A stretch of DNA of 64,000 bases. Origin: Pseudomonas cedrina subsp. cedrina (GTDB lineage: Bacteria > Pseudomonadota > Gammaproteobacteria > Pseudomonadales > Pseudomonadaceae). Location: the NCBI RefSeq assembly GCF_001983175.1, contig NZ_MNPW01000003.1, forward strand, positions 248,001 through 312,000. The letters are read 5' to 3'. The notes beneath the pieces were generated by a model. The model was not told where the DNA came from. It did no database searches and saw only the letters and a program-made list of their open reading frames with translations. Position 1 is the first letter of the stretch, and each line of letters starts with the position of its first letter. The position numbers were made by a program, and so were the translations under genes. This document shows positions 8,166 through 15,806 of this stretch, one piece after another.

Positions 8166-8471
8166 CTACTTTAATCGAACCACTATCGTGGACGCGAGCA
8201 TGTCTCCCAAGCGCTTCCGTGAGCCGAAGAAAATAAAAATCCAGTCAAAAATGCTCAGAATAGGCGTAGTGATGTTGCGCATGAACGACTGATATAGATT
8301 GCAGTTAAGGTGGCTGCGCTCGTCAATTACTGACATCCCCAGCAGTTTTTTACCTACGCTTTGACCGTTGGGCATTGCGTCTGAAAATAGGTAGTACGCC
8401 GCGGCGGACCCAAAAGCCAGGATCCCGACCGCGTCTGGGAATGACCGGTCAAAATCTACGCTTTCCTTTAG
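8166..8471 (-). pseudogene. 5'-truncated RDD-family membrane protein
   Basis: The frame is open from two consecutive TGA codons at 8477-8472 to the stop at 8166, but it has no start codon before residue 33 (ATG at 8375). It encodes the second half of an RDD domain: AAAYYLFSDAMPNGQSVGKK, LLGMSVIDE, a helix SIFDWIFIFFGSRKRLGDML and STIVVRLK. RDD proteins begin with about 40 residues carrying the first Arg and first helix; those are missing. Truncation falls exactly where the putAbiC gene ends (8482), so replacement of the 5' part by incoming DNA is the simplest reading. Confidence 0.75.
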
Positions 8472-8481
8472 TCATCATGCT

Positions 8482-9285
8482 CTAGGTAGATTGAGCAGTA
8501 GACTTATCCTTACTTAATACCAGAGCACGCAACAACCCCCTACCACGAGGAGCTGTATTTTCTGAAATCTCACTACCCCAGTATCCAAACCCCTCCAAAA
8601 ACCGGTAAAGCGTGATATTTCCAGACAATAGGAGCGTATAAAATAAAATCACCCTAGTATCTTGCGATAGCTGAGAACGCAAGGCACGAGCAGCAAAAAC
8701 CCGTCTCTCCCCGCTGGAATTATTCCTTATGTAGAGCACAACAAACAGCAAAGTGTCAAAATATGACAACAAGGCATCTCCACACTCAGTCGACCACCGG
8801 CCAAAGGCATCTACGGCCAAGCCGTAGGTCTCTTCATCTGAAAGATCTGGACCAACACTCTCAATAACCGACACTAGTTCACGACGACCGACTGCGAAAG
8901 CTTTCGGCCCAGTATATGTTTCTTCGACAATGTTCTTAACAATACTAAGATGAACCGTGCTTAATGCCGTAGACAAGAGGCCAAACATTTGAAAAAGCCT
9001 CGAATCAAACTGCTGACCAACTTGTCTTTCTTCGGTTTTTTTCGACTCTGAGTACTGGAACTTTAAGGTAAGCATCAACCCCACAAAAGCACAAAACGAA
9101 AGCGTCGGGTTAAGTACCCCTCCCATATAATCTCCGAACTGCCCCCAAGCTGCTTGGTCGTAAGATCTTTTTACGCCAAATGTATCGACATAAAATAAAA
9201 CCACGCATATGACGAAAATCAAAAGAAGCACCACAGATACTTCCCACTTATTTTTAGTCAAAAAAGTTACCAACCTGTTTCTCAT
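8482..9285 (-). CDS. Putative phage abortive infection protein (putAbiC type)
   Basis: A 267-residue membrane protein. Two N-terminal helices (about residues 14-34 and 56-76) bracket WGQFGDYMGGVLNPTLSF, the hallmark of the putAbiC family (Pfam PF16872), followed by a long helical cytoplasmic domain with FDSRLFQMFGLLST and YFDTLLFVVLYI. Family members are annotated as abortive-infection candidates, and no mechanism is established. The ATG at 9285 is preferred over 9309 because AAAGGAAG sits 5 nt upstream. GC content is clearly lower than in its neighbours. It sits at the junction between a truncated RDD gene and prophage remnants, consistent with acquired defence cargo. Confidence 0.78.
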   Translation of the reverse strand: MRNRLVTFLTKNKWEVSVVLLLIFVICVVLFYVDTFGVKRSYDQAAWGQFGDYMGGVLNPTLSFCAFVGLMLTLKFQYSESKKTEERQVGQQFDSRLFQMFGLLSTALSTVHLSIVKNIVEETYTGPKAFAVGRRELVSVIESVGPDLSDEETYGLAVDAFGRWSTECGDALLSYFDTLLFVVLYIRNNSSGERRVFAARALRSQLSQDTRVILFYTLLLSGNITLYRFLEGFGYWGSEISENTAPRGRGLLRALVLSKDKSTAQST

Positions 9286-9393
9286 ATAGCTTCCTTTAGG
9301 ATTTATCACTCACCGCACCCCGCCACTTTAAACACCTCAGCCACCATTGCGCCACCATCAATGTAGTGAGGGCGGCGCCTGACTGGATAATCC

Positions 9394-10026
9394 ATGGACG
9401 ATGAGTTCTACATGCAAGACAGCCGAAGTCACGCCTATGTCGGCGACGGGTTGTCGTTCTGGGGCTTTGGGAGTTCCGGATATGTCACCGACCTGGCCAA
9501 GGCCCAAGTGTTCACCCGTGAAGGCGCTTGCGGTTACCGCGACACCGATATTCCATGGCCCAGGGCCTACGTCGATGCCCAGGCGCGCGTCGGTGTTGAT
9601 TGCCAGAATATCACCTTAAGTGAGGCGCTCGACCAGCACCCTGCCGCAGCCGAGTTTTACATCCAGAAGCTGCAGTGCTGGAACGGCAACAACTTGATTT
9701 GGCTTTGTGAGGACGGAATACTCACAAGCGATCTGTCGAAGGCAGTCGTAGTATCAAGGGCTCATACCATCACCTGGACAGGCAAGCTTGGCTCAACAGG
9801 CGCCACAGTGTGGCCCAAGCCATACATCGACAAGTTCGCCCGAAGGCTGGTTGAGCGAGACGACGTGAACATCAAGGAGGCCTTTCGCGGCACCGGCATA
9901 AAACTAGCCAAGCCGCAAAAGCCGCGAATGATGATGTTCAACTGCGATAGTTGCGGTCGGTTCATAAGCGACGCGCAGCGCTACCGGGAAGACTGCCGGA
10001 ACTGCGGAACAAGCAACACGCCTTGA
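9394..10026 (+). CDS. Prophage-type protein with C-terminal zinc ribbon
   Basis: A 210-residue soluble protein. It contains two imperfect repeats: FYMQDSRSHAYVGDGLSFWG..VTDLAKAQVF and FYIQKLQCWNGNNLIWLCED..TSDLSKAVVV. Each is followed by a Trp-Pro-[RK]-x-Tyr-[VI]-D element. It ends in a Cys4 zinc ribbon (CDSC..CRNC). I associate this architecture with Pseudomonas prophages, without knowing a function. It is preceded by a short sequence (AATGTAGTGAGGGCGG..TTATCCAT-like) that recurs near 10310-10350, suggesting a repeated phage promoter or leader. Confidence 0.7.
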   Translation: MDDEFYMQDSRSHAYVGDGLSFWGFGSSGYVTDLAKAQVFTREGACGYRDTDIPWPRAYVDAQARVGVDCQNITLSEALDQHPAAAEFYIQKLQCWNGNNLIWLCEDGILTSDLSKAVVVSRAHTITWTGKLGSTGATVWPKPYIDKFARRLVERDDVNIKEAFRGTGIKLAKPQKPRMMMFNCDSCGRFISDAQRYREDCRNCGTSNTP

Positions 10027-10032
10027 GGAGCG

Positions 10033-10245
10033 TTACCGTGAGCGCTTAATGCTGCCTTGCTGAGCGAATTGTTCAAACTCGGCAAGCATGATAACAGCCG
10101 TGAACTGAAGCTCCCCGTACTGGACGGCTATATCGTCAGTCTGGAACGGTCAGTTTTTCTCGTAGAAGTCTTCCGCCGCTACCGCCGCTTCATCCTTTGC
10201 GATTTGAAGCTCGCGAAGGCCTGCTTCGTAGTTGTCATCACTCAC
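10033..10245 (-). pseudogene. 70-codon small phage gene with in-frame TGA
   Basis: The GTG start at 10245 has an excellent Shine-Dalgarno (AAGGAGGTATTG). The first 31 codons read VSDDNYEAGLRELQIAKDEA then AAVAAEDFYEKN; codon 32 is TGA; the same frame then continues PFQTDDIAVQYGELQFTAVI to LAEFEQFAQQGSIKRSR and a TAA. Both halves have coding-like helical composition, so TGA looks like a nonsense mutation. Alternatively the gene simply ends at 10150 and encodes 31 residues. Function unknown. Confidence 0.55.
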
Positions 10246-10359
10246 CAATACCTCCTTGATCCGGCTCCATGCCGGTCACCTGTAATACCCCACCACAAAC
10301 CAAATTGCGACCATCGATGATTGAGGGCGGTGCCCGACAAAGCGTTATCCATTAAAAGG

Positions 10360-10788
10360 CTAACTGACGAGAAATCTCGCCAATGAAGCTCCTGAGAAAG
10401 CGGCGAGAGCTATTGGGAATGCAATTTCAATCAAAATAACCCTTAGATTTTGCGACTTGAGCAGAAGTCCGAATCGACGATCGAATCTAGCTAGCGAAAC
10501 AGGTATACGAACCTGCGTTATAACCGCATCGGTAGATGATATGGATGAATTGATCTGCTCCATTGTGCTTTTCAAAAGCACAATAGCTTGATGCGCCATC
10601 GCACCATTGGCGCTAGGATTTTCATTATTAACGATGTCATCAATTCTCAGATTTATTTCAGCCACCTGCACATCGACTTTTGATGCAATCTCTCTGCAAT
10701 CAACCAATGTTCGTGACTGTCCAAGCCACCAATTGTAAAGCGTCGATTGTTTTGGGGAAAGCTCGGTTGTGTCCGGAGGCAAGTTCAC
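10360..10788 (-). CDS. Hypothetical protein with C-terminal membrane anchor
   Basis: Not recognised. 142 residues: a soluble helical N-terminal domain (LYNWWLGQSRTLVDCREIAS; VAEINLRIDDIVNN) and a hydrophobic tail (LIEIAFPIALAAFSGASLAR). Lower GC than the phage remnants on both sides and on the opposite strand, so it resembles a later-added cargo gene. Its 5' end overlaps a plus-strand phage gene fragment (10769-10912). Confidence 0.55.
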   Translation of the reverse strand: MNLPPDTTELSPKQSTLYNWWLGQSRTLVDCREIASKVDVQVAEINLRIDDIVNNENPSANGAMAHQAIVLLKSTMEQINSSISSTDAVITQVRIPVSLARFDRRFGLLLKSQNLRVILIEIAFPIALAAFSGASLARFLVS

Positions 10789-10912
10789 CGGGAACGGTGC
10801 CAGGTTCCGCAGCGACCGTCCCAGCTACCAGCAGATGCTCGACTATTCCGACACCCAATTCGATATGTTCGCCGACCACGACGAGGCTATTGCCTGCTTC
10901 TGCGGAGACTGA
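10769..10912 (+). pseudogene. 3' fragment of a phage-type gene
   Basis: The open frame translates GGKFTGNGARFRSDRPSYQQ followed by MLDYSDTQFDMFADHDEAIA and a CFCGD end, a well-formed acidic C-terminus, but has no start. The 5' part appears replaced by the minus-strand gene at 10360-10788. The parent gene is not identified. Confidence 0.5.
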
Positions 10913-10920
10913 ATGCTGGT

Positions 10921-11004
10921 TCATGGCCAGCCTGCCCAACGCTTTAAGACCTCAACAACCAGTGCTCCAACGATGGTAACTAGCAATTGTCCGATTAACT
11001 TCAT
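10921..11004 (-). CDS. Possible 27-aa single-helix membrane peptide
   Basis: Reads MKLIGQLLVTIVGALVVEVL then KRWAGWP, with AGAGG before the ATG. One perfect transmembrane helix with a positively charged aromatic end, a look shared with type I toxins and holin-like micropeptides. No antisense regulator was identified. Coding is suggested only by the ribosome binding site and the clean helix. Confidence 0.4.
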   Translation of the reverse strand: MKLIGQLLVTIVGALVVEVLKRWAGWP

Positions 11005-11207
11005 TTACAACCTCTTTCATTCAATGGGTATGAGCGAAATTGTGAATGAGGTATTTCCACGCAAATTCCAGAACTTTCCGATTCAAAACTTTACTTTGAT
11101 CAGGCCGCTATAAAGCTGCCATTTGAAACGATTACGTCGTCAAGAGAACGCAATACTTCGGAAACCCTTTCATTTTATTGACTTTCGCCAGCTTTCGAGG
11201 GTCCCCT

Positions 11208-12420
11208 ATGTCCGCACAATAGAAGAAACACCCCTTTCGATTTAAAAACCCAATACGGACTCGGCTTCAACCCTCAGGACGATGAGATCGTTGTCGACTT
11301 CTTCTGTGGCGGTGCCGGCTTGGAGATGGGCCTGGGCCGCGCGGTGAACGTGGCGAAAAACCACAGCCCGCAGGCGATCAGCATGCACACCGTCAATCAC
11401 CCAGGCGCCCAGCACTTCACCACGGAAGTGTTTGATGGCGACCCGGACACCGAGTGCGGCGGCAAGGCCGTGGGCTGGTTCCACATGTCACCGGACTGCA
11501 CACACCACTCTCAGGCTGTCGGCGGTCAGCCGCGCAAGCGCGAGATCCGCAACCTTTCGTGGATCGGCCTCAAGCGGGCAGCATGAAGCGGGCCCGGTTG
11601 ATTAGCCTCGATAATGTGAAACATATGCTGCAGTGGGGCCGGCTCATCACCAAGCGCGACAAGGCAACCGGCCGCGTAGTGAAACTCAGAGGTGAAGTCG
11701 CTGCACCTGGTGAGGTCGGCGAGGGGTCCGGTGCAAACAAGCGCCGCTCCCACGGTGTAAACGACATCTGCGGCCCGGTGGGCACCGTCATCGCAAGCGG
11801 CGACGGCCAGTCCGTCAGCGCCGCGGTTATGATCCAGGCCAAACGGTGGATTCAACGCCACGCACGCCAAGGGCATGCACGACCCCATGACGACGGTCAC
11901 CAACGCCGGCAGTCAGCAGTTGGCCGTGGCGAACCTGGTGCATCTGCGTGGCAACTGCGATGCGCGGGATCTCAACGACCCGCTGCACACCGTCAGCGCC
12001 GACGGCCAACACCACGGCTTGGTCAGCGCATTCATGGAGCGGGCATTCGGTGGCAGCGTTGGCCAGGGCCTGGATGACCCGGCACCGACGATCACGGCCG
12101 GCGGCGGCTTCAGCGCTTGCGACTCACCTGCACCGACGATCACCACCAAGGACCGCCTAGCCGTGGTCACCGTAATGGTCCAGGGCACGCCCTACGTGAT
12201 CGTCGATATCTGCCTGTGCATACTGAAACCCACGGAGCTGTACAAAGCCCAGGGCTTCCCGGCCGACTACATCATCGGCCACGGCGCCGACGGCAAGCCG
12301 TTCACCAAGACCCAACAGGTGCACATGTGCGGCAACAGCGTCAGCCCGCCGCCGATGGCAGCGCTTGCCAGGGCCAACGACCCGTGGCGCGCCGAGCAAC
12401 GCCAAGCATACGCCGCATAA
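11208..12420 (+). pseudogene. Decayed phage-type DNA (cytosine-5) methyltransferase
   Basis: Recognisable pieces lie in two frames. Frame 1 to 11586 carries motif I (VVDFFCGGAGLEMGLGRAV) and motif IV with the catalytic Cys in SPDCTHHSQAVGG. Frame 3 from about 11583 carries RLISLDNVKHMLQWG and KLRGEVAAPGE. Frame 1 again from about 11840 to the stop carries the target-recognition repeats (DPMTTVTNAGSQQLAVANL) and motifs IX-X (YKAQGFPADYIIGHG; MCGNSVSPPPMAALAR). So there are at least two frameshifts, a frameshifted 5' end after ATG 11208, and apparently an internal deletion after GEVAAPGE. Such enzymes modify phage DNA against restriction. This copy cannot be functional. Confidence 0.85.
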
Positions 12421-12465
12421 CTCCCCCACTCCACCGCCCGGGCATGGCCCGGCAAGGAACGCCGT

Positions 12466-12549
12466 ATGACTGATGAATACCTGGCGGGGCCGACCAATAG
12501 TGCGGTAGCTCAGACTGGCTTTAGGCTGCTTTCAGTCGTCGAGATCTAG
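12466..12549 (+). pseudogene. Likely 5' fragment of the next phage gene
   Basis: The ATG at 12466 starts MTDEYLAGPTNSAVAQTG and stops at 12549 after 27 codons, the last part lying inside the 3' end of the opposing gene 12532-13152. It is placed where the next phage gene after the methyltransferase would begin. No homology is recognised, so the call is weak. Confidence 0.35.
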
Positions 12550-13152
12550 CAGCTCGCCCATCCGCTCTCCTAACATCCCACGCAACCACGCACCATGAAA
12601 CTCAATATTTTCGAGAGAAGTACCGTCCCCTAGAAGATGCTCAAAAACCTTGCCCTTCGCTCCGCGATACACGACGCGAAAATGTCCATCATGAGCAGAC
12701 CAATTCATCACATAAGGACGGATGGAGATGATTTCGCTAAACGGTACGCGTACTTCAATGGGGCTTCGACAACGACGGGTTATGGTGAGGGTCAGCAGCT
12801 GCTGATTTTCGTCGAACGTGAAGGCCTGCACTTGAGGCTCAGAGGCAACCCACGCAAAGAACGCACCAATGAGCACTGCACTGGCCAGCATGAACAGAAT
12901 GAAGAATGACGCTGTGAGGCTTTCACTATGGTCAGGCTTCACACCATGAATGACGTCCGGCCCTATGAAAAGGAGCGTCCCAAGCCCATAGCCCGGTAAA
13001 AGCAGAAGCAGCGCAAGAGAGAAGCCAAAAACACCCATACCATTGCTTCCGATAATCGGTATTTCGGGGCCGTAATACCAAATAGGCGGGTGCGCAGTAC
13101 TTACCTCGCCAGCATTTGTTGCTGTGGCGTTAGCTGGTCTTTGATGATTCAT
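12532..13152 (-). CDS. Two-helix membrane protein, unknown function
   Basis: 206 residues: a short cytoplasmic N-terminus, a helix at about 42-66 (VFGFSLALLLLLPGYGLG), a second at about 82-105 (ASFFILFMLASAVLIGAFFA), then a beta-rich soluble domain of about 90 residues (TFDENQQLLTLTITRRCRSP; PFSEIISIRPYVM), which looks like a PH-like fold often found behind two helices. Function unknown. A minus-strand gene within plus-strand phage remnants. Confidence 0.65.
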   Translation of the reverse strand: MNHQRPANATATNAGEVSTAHPPIWYYGPEIPIIGSNGMGVFGFSLALLLLLPGYGLGTLLFIGPDVIHGVKPDHSESLTASFFILFMLASAVLIGAFFAWVASEPQVQAFTFDENQQLLTLTITRRCRSPIEVRVPFSEIISIRPYVMNWSAHDGHFRVVYRGAKGKVFEHLLGDGTSLENIEFHGAWLRGMLGERMGELLDLDD

Positions 13153-13291
13153 TTGGCCGTCTCGAGGAATTACATCGCAGACGTTACCACTACTGCTGGA
13201 CAGTCTGGAAACGGATCACCGGGCTTTCTCATCGCGCTCTGCACTCCGATTACTCACGTCACCCCGCAATACATCCATCGCCAAGCAGCCA

Positions 13292-13491
13292 TCATTTTCT
13301 TGTAAACAGCGATCTTAGAGCGACCGAGAGAGCCGCTGCTATGAAGGAAACGGCAATTTTCGAAGATGAATGAATCACATTGAGAAAATCACCGAAGGTC
13401 GCCGTCTCCGGATCAGCTTTCAAGAGAAACAATACAGAGTTAACAAAGCACCACTGTGGGCGGCGCTTCTTAGCGACTCGTTGAAATTCAT
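13292..13491 (-). pseudogene. Small membrane protein gene with frameshift
   Basis: The ATG at 13491 has GGAAGGAACC upstream and starts MNFNESLRSAAHSGALLTLY, then the frame ends. One frame over, the sequence continues ADPETATFGDFLNVIHSSSK and a helix IAVSFIAAALSVALRSLF to a stop at 13292. The join falls near 13420-13436. A single-base indel would give a protein of about 66 residues. A longer frame reaching 13654 exists but lacks a sensible start. Confidence 0.5.
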
Positions 13492-13727
13492 AGGCCGGTT
13501 CCTTCCGTTGATTGCTGGCTGACCAATAGTAAATCAACACAAAACAAACCCCAATCCCCCTACATGCCTGTCGGTGAGCGGCGGGCGAAGTATTCGTGCA
13601 TGACTGAAAACCAATTCCCCTATGAGGTTCGTGAAGCCCGCTCGCTGACCGCAATTTGCAAAAAGTTTCGGAAACCGCCTGAAATGATGCGGAGACGATC
13701 CGCCTTTATGCTACCAACCTTGCCAAA

Positions 13728-13838
13728 CCCCAGAAACACAAAAGCCCCGCATTCGCGAGGCTTTCGTGTGAATCTTGGCGGGAAACCAGGGATTCGAACC
13801 CTGGGAACGCTATTAACGTTCGCCGGTTTTCAAGACCG
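13728..13838. repeat. attL: 111-bp direct repeat with partial tRNA-Ser
   Basis: Identical to 26002-26112 except for one base (CATTCGC versus CATTTGC). Positions 13776-13838 are the last 63 nt of the tRNA-Ser(UGA) gene (CCA end, T arm, variable arm and half the anticodon stem); 13739-13768 is the terminator-like hairpin. The tRNA 5' half is absent here, as expected for the displaced end of an island. Confidence 0.92.
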
Positions 13839-14181
13839 ATAGGCAAATTCAAGCGGACCGATGTGTTGAGGGTGAACAGCGTTCCTTAACTCCCTGTTAG
13901 CCGCCGGGCTACAAGCCTTATTCTACAAGGGGCACGATTTCAGTTTGGGAACTGATTCTGTCCCACCCGGCGTTCGCCGCTTGACCAGAAACTGCGGAGG
14001 CTCTGACGAAGAAATCGTCGAGCCAAGCTTATGATTGGCCTACGCAGCAAGCGTCGAATATCGCCCTAACTTGGGAAACAGTAAGCAATAACCTCACATC
14101 AGAAGCGAGGCTGCCGAACAAGCTTTCGTATCTCCAGCGGTGTATTTTTAATAATCCGAGTCAAATCTGTTGATCTAAGAA
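13839..14181. other. 343-bp gap at the left end of the island
   Basis: No frame with a plausible start and product. GC falls toward 14181. It may hold the att-proximal integration sites or non-coding DNA; nothing specific is recognisable. Confidence 0.4.
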
Positions 14182-15123
14182 CTATACTGTTTCTACAAGC
14201 TGGAGATCCACAATTCCGGGAGGTGCCCCTGGCGCCCCACCCGCACACATCATCTTGTCAATTTCCTCTTGTGCCGGATATGCTTCGAAAGCATCAAAAT
14301 TCTGGCCTTTCTTGCTGCTAGTAGTTAAAGATTTCCCTTCGGTCCATCGATCAACCAGCGCAACCAAGCTCTCAAAAGTTTTTTCATTTTGCTTTTGAGC
14401 ACTTTGAATGACCAAATAGGCTCTTTTCTCCACAGCTATAACTATACCAACAAAACACTCTTTCATGAGTCTCTCATCAAAGTCTCCGCCCAAAACCCCG
14501 ACAGCAATAAACTCATAATAGTTTAATACATACGACAAATCCCTTGCCCCTTGAAGAAACTCCTCAGGAAATTTAGCATCTTTAAATTTCTTATTGTTAA
14601 TATCTTGAAGATACTCAGTAAACACTGGAGGAATAGTCCTCTTGCGCGGAAACACCAGAGTCAGACGATCATTTGTCTGAATGAAAAGCTCACTGTTCCT
14701 CTGATTCATAATGGTATTGATAGTGTGCGCTTTCCTTGCAGCAGCTGAACTTATCGTAGCTTGAACCCACCACCCGGCCCCTAGCAAGCAAGACGAAACA
14801 AATAGCGCAAGTGATGTCTGATAGTCAGTCTGACCTTGAAAACGAAAAACTAAATAAGTCGCCACCATCACGACAAAAAACGAAATCGCGATATACTTAA
14901 GACCTGTTCGCGTCTCTTGATATTTTTCATATATCTTCGCATACAGCTGATTTATCAAAAGGGCAGACAAAGAAGAAAATACCCCAAAAGCAATCCATTC
15001 GTTCAAGTTTTGCATCATTAATAGACGGCTAAGACTATCATAATTCCGAACGCCTGCGACTACGCATAAGATCAATGCGGTAGCAAGCAAGAGCCCTTGA
15101 TGAAATCCATGTTTTTCTGACAA
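14182..15123 (-). CDS. DUF4760-type membrane protein
   Basis: A 313-residue protein with about four N-terminal hydrophobic helices (residues 9-26, 42-58, 74-92 and 105-125), then a cytoplasmic helical domain containing HTINTIMNQRNSELFIQTND and LSYVLNYYEFIAVGVLGGDF, the pattern of DUF4760. It ends in a Gly/Pro-rich tail (CAGGAPGAPPG). Function not established; such proteins are frequent in mobile islands. GC is distinctly low compared with the chromosome. A strong hairpin (15153-15183) lies just upstream of the start, either insulating the gene or attenuating transcription into it. Confidence 0.7.
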   Translation of the reverse strand: MSEKHGFHQGLLLATALILCVVAGVRNYDSLSRLLMMQNLNEWIAFGVFSSLSALLINQLYAKIYEKYQETRTGLKYIAISFFVVMVATYLVFRFQGQTDYQTSLALFVSSCLLGAGWWVQATISSAAARKAHTINTIMNQRNSELFIQTNDRLTLVFPRKRTIPPVFTEYLQDINNKKFKDAKFPEEFLQGARDLSYVLNYYEFIAVGVLGGDFDERLMKECFVGIVIAVEKRAYLVIQSAQKQNEKTFESLVALVDRWTEGKSLTTSSKKGQNFDAFEAYPAQEEIDKMMCAGGAPGAPPGIVDLQLVETV

Positions 15124-15152
15124 TTTTTATATCCTTAAATTACTTAGGCCAC

Positions 15153-15183
15153 AAAAAAGGCCCCTATAAGATAGAGGCCTTTT
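15153..15183. terminator. Bidirectional hairpin upstream of the DUF4760 gene
   Basis: AAAAGGCCCCTATAAGATAG arm and loop, closed by the complementary AGAGGCCTTTT arm, with A-runs on one side and T-runs on the other, so it can terminate transcription from either direction. It lies between the mini-frame at 15199-15228 and the DUF4760 start, about 30 bp from the latter. Confidence 0.8.
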
Positions 15184-15198
15184 CAACGCTATGAAATC

Positions 15199-15228
15199 TT
15201 ACTCTTCGCAACCAATTAATACGTTCAT
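15199..15228 (-). pseudogene. 9-codon frame, probable 5' scrap of a phage gene
   Basis: Reads MNVLIGCEE then TAA, with a strong GAAGGAGTAGCGCA before it. MNVLIGCE is how I remember phage-encoded DNA methyltransferase-like proteins beginning, so this could be the first codons of such a gene cut off by later DNA. A regulatory leader peptide in front of the hairpin is the alternative. Confidence 0.4.
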
Positions 15229-15416
15229 TGCGCTACTCCTTCAGTGTTCCTTTAGAGCCAGAGGCTACTCGCGCCTATGGTGATACACAATCTAGCGGAA
15301 CGCAGACGCTATGCCAAGGCAAATTCATGATAAAAATCTATCAGCTAAATAATATTGATTATATTTTACTATCTTTAGTGTCATGTTCTTTTGAAATTTT
15401 CGCGCCGCTATTTGCA

Positions 15417-15704
15417 TTAACTCAATATCACTAGCATACAAATAAACAACCAGTCAAGCCACCAGCTAAAATCTTTGACGCAGCATAAGCGCATTTTAAG
15501 AGCATTTGACGGATTCTGGCGGGGAATACCGTGGTTGCTGGCTTCGACGCCCATTTCAGCAAGTTGCACAGATGCATACTGGCATTGAATGGCATAGATT
15601 GCTGTACCGTTTGGCTTGGCACGGGGATTCGGATTCCCCAAGGTGTCGGAGTGGACTCCCCCCACACAGCCTAAATCATCCGCCATCCTATGCTGCCCTA
15701 TCAA
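15417..15704 (-). CDS. Doubtful 95-aa protein
   Basis: Frame containing PNGTAIYAIQCQYASVQLAE then MGVEASNHGIPRQNPSNALK and a hydrophobic tail (WWLDWLFICMLVIL). The middle looks coding and resembles small prophage proteins, but another minus frame (15431-15667) overlaps it and no convincing start is visible. It may be a fragment. The neighbouring 15235-15416 is AT-rich without genes. Confidence 0.3.
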   Translation of the reverse strand: MIGQHRMADDLGCVGGVHSDTLGNPNPRAKPNGTAIYAIQCQYASVQLAEMGVEASNHGIPRQNPSNALKMRLCCVKDFSWWLDWLFICMLVILS

Positions 15705-15806
15705 AACTGCTCACGACCTCCAAGTGCAATTTGTTACAACCCGAAGCTTGCGAGATGGTGATTGGATCCTATCCTCATTTGCTCAACCCCAAGCTGGAGC
15801 ATCGCG

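Noticed and set aside
10360..10788. Idea that the AbiC-like gene and this gene form a two-gene toxin-antitoxin pair
   Set aside because: They are separated by two plus-strand or broken genes and share no operon; no evidence links them.
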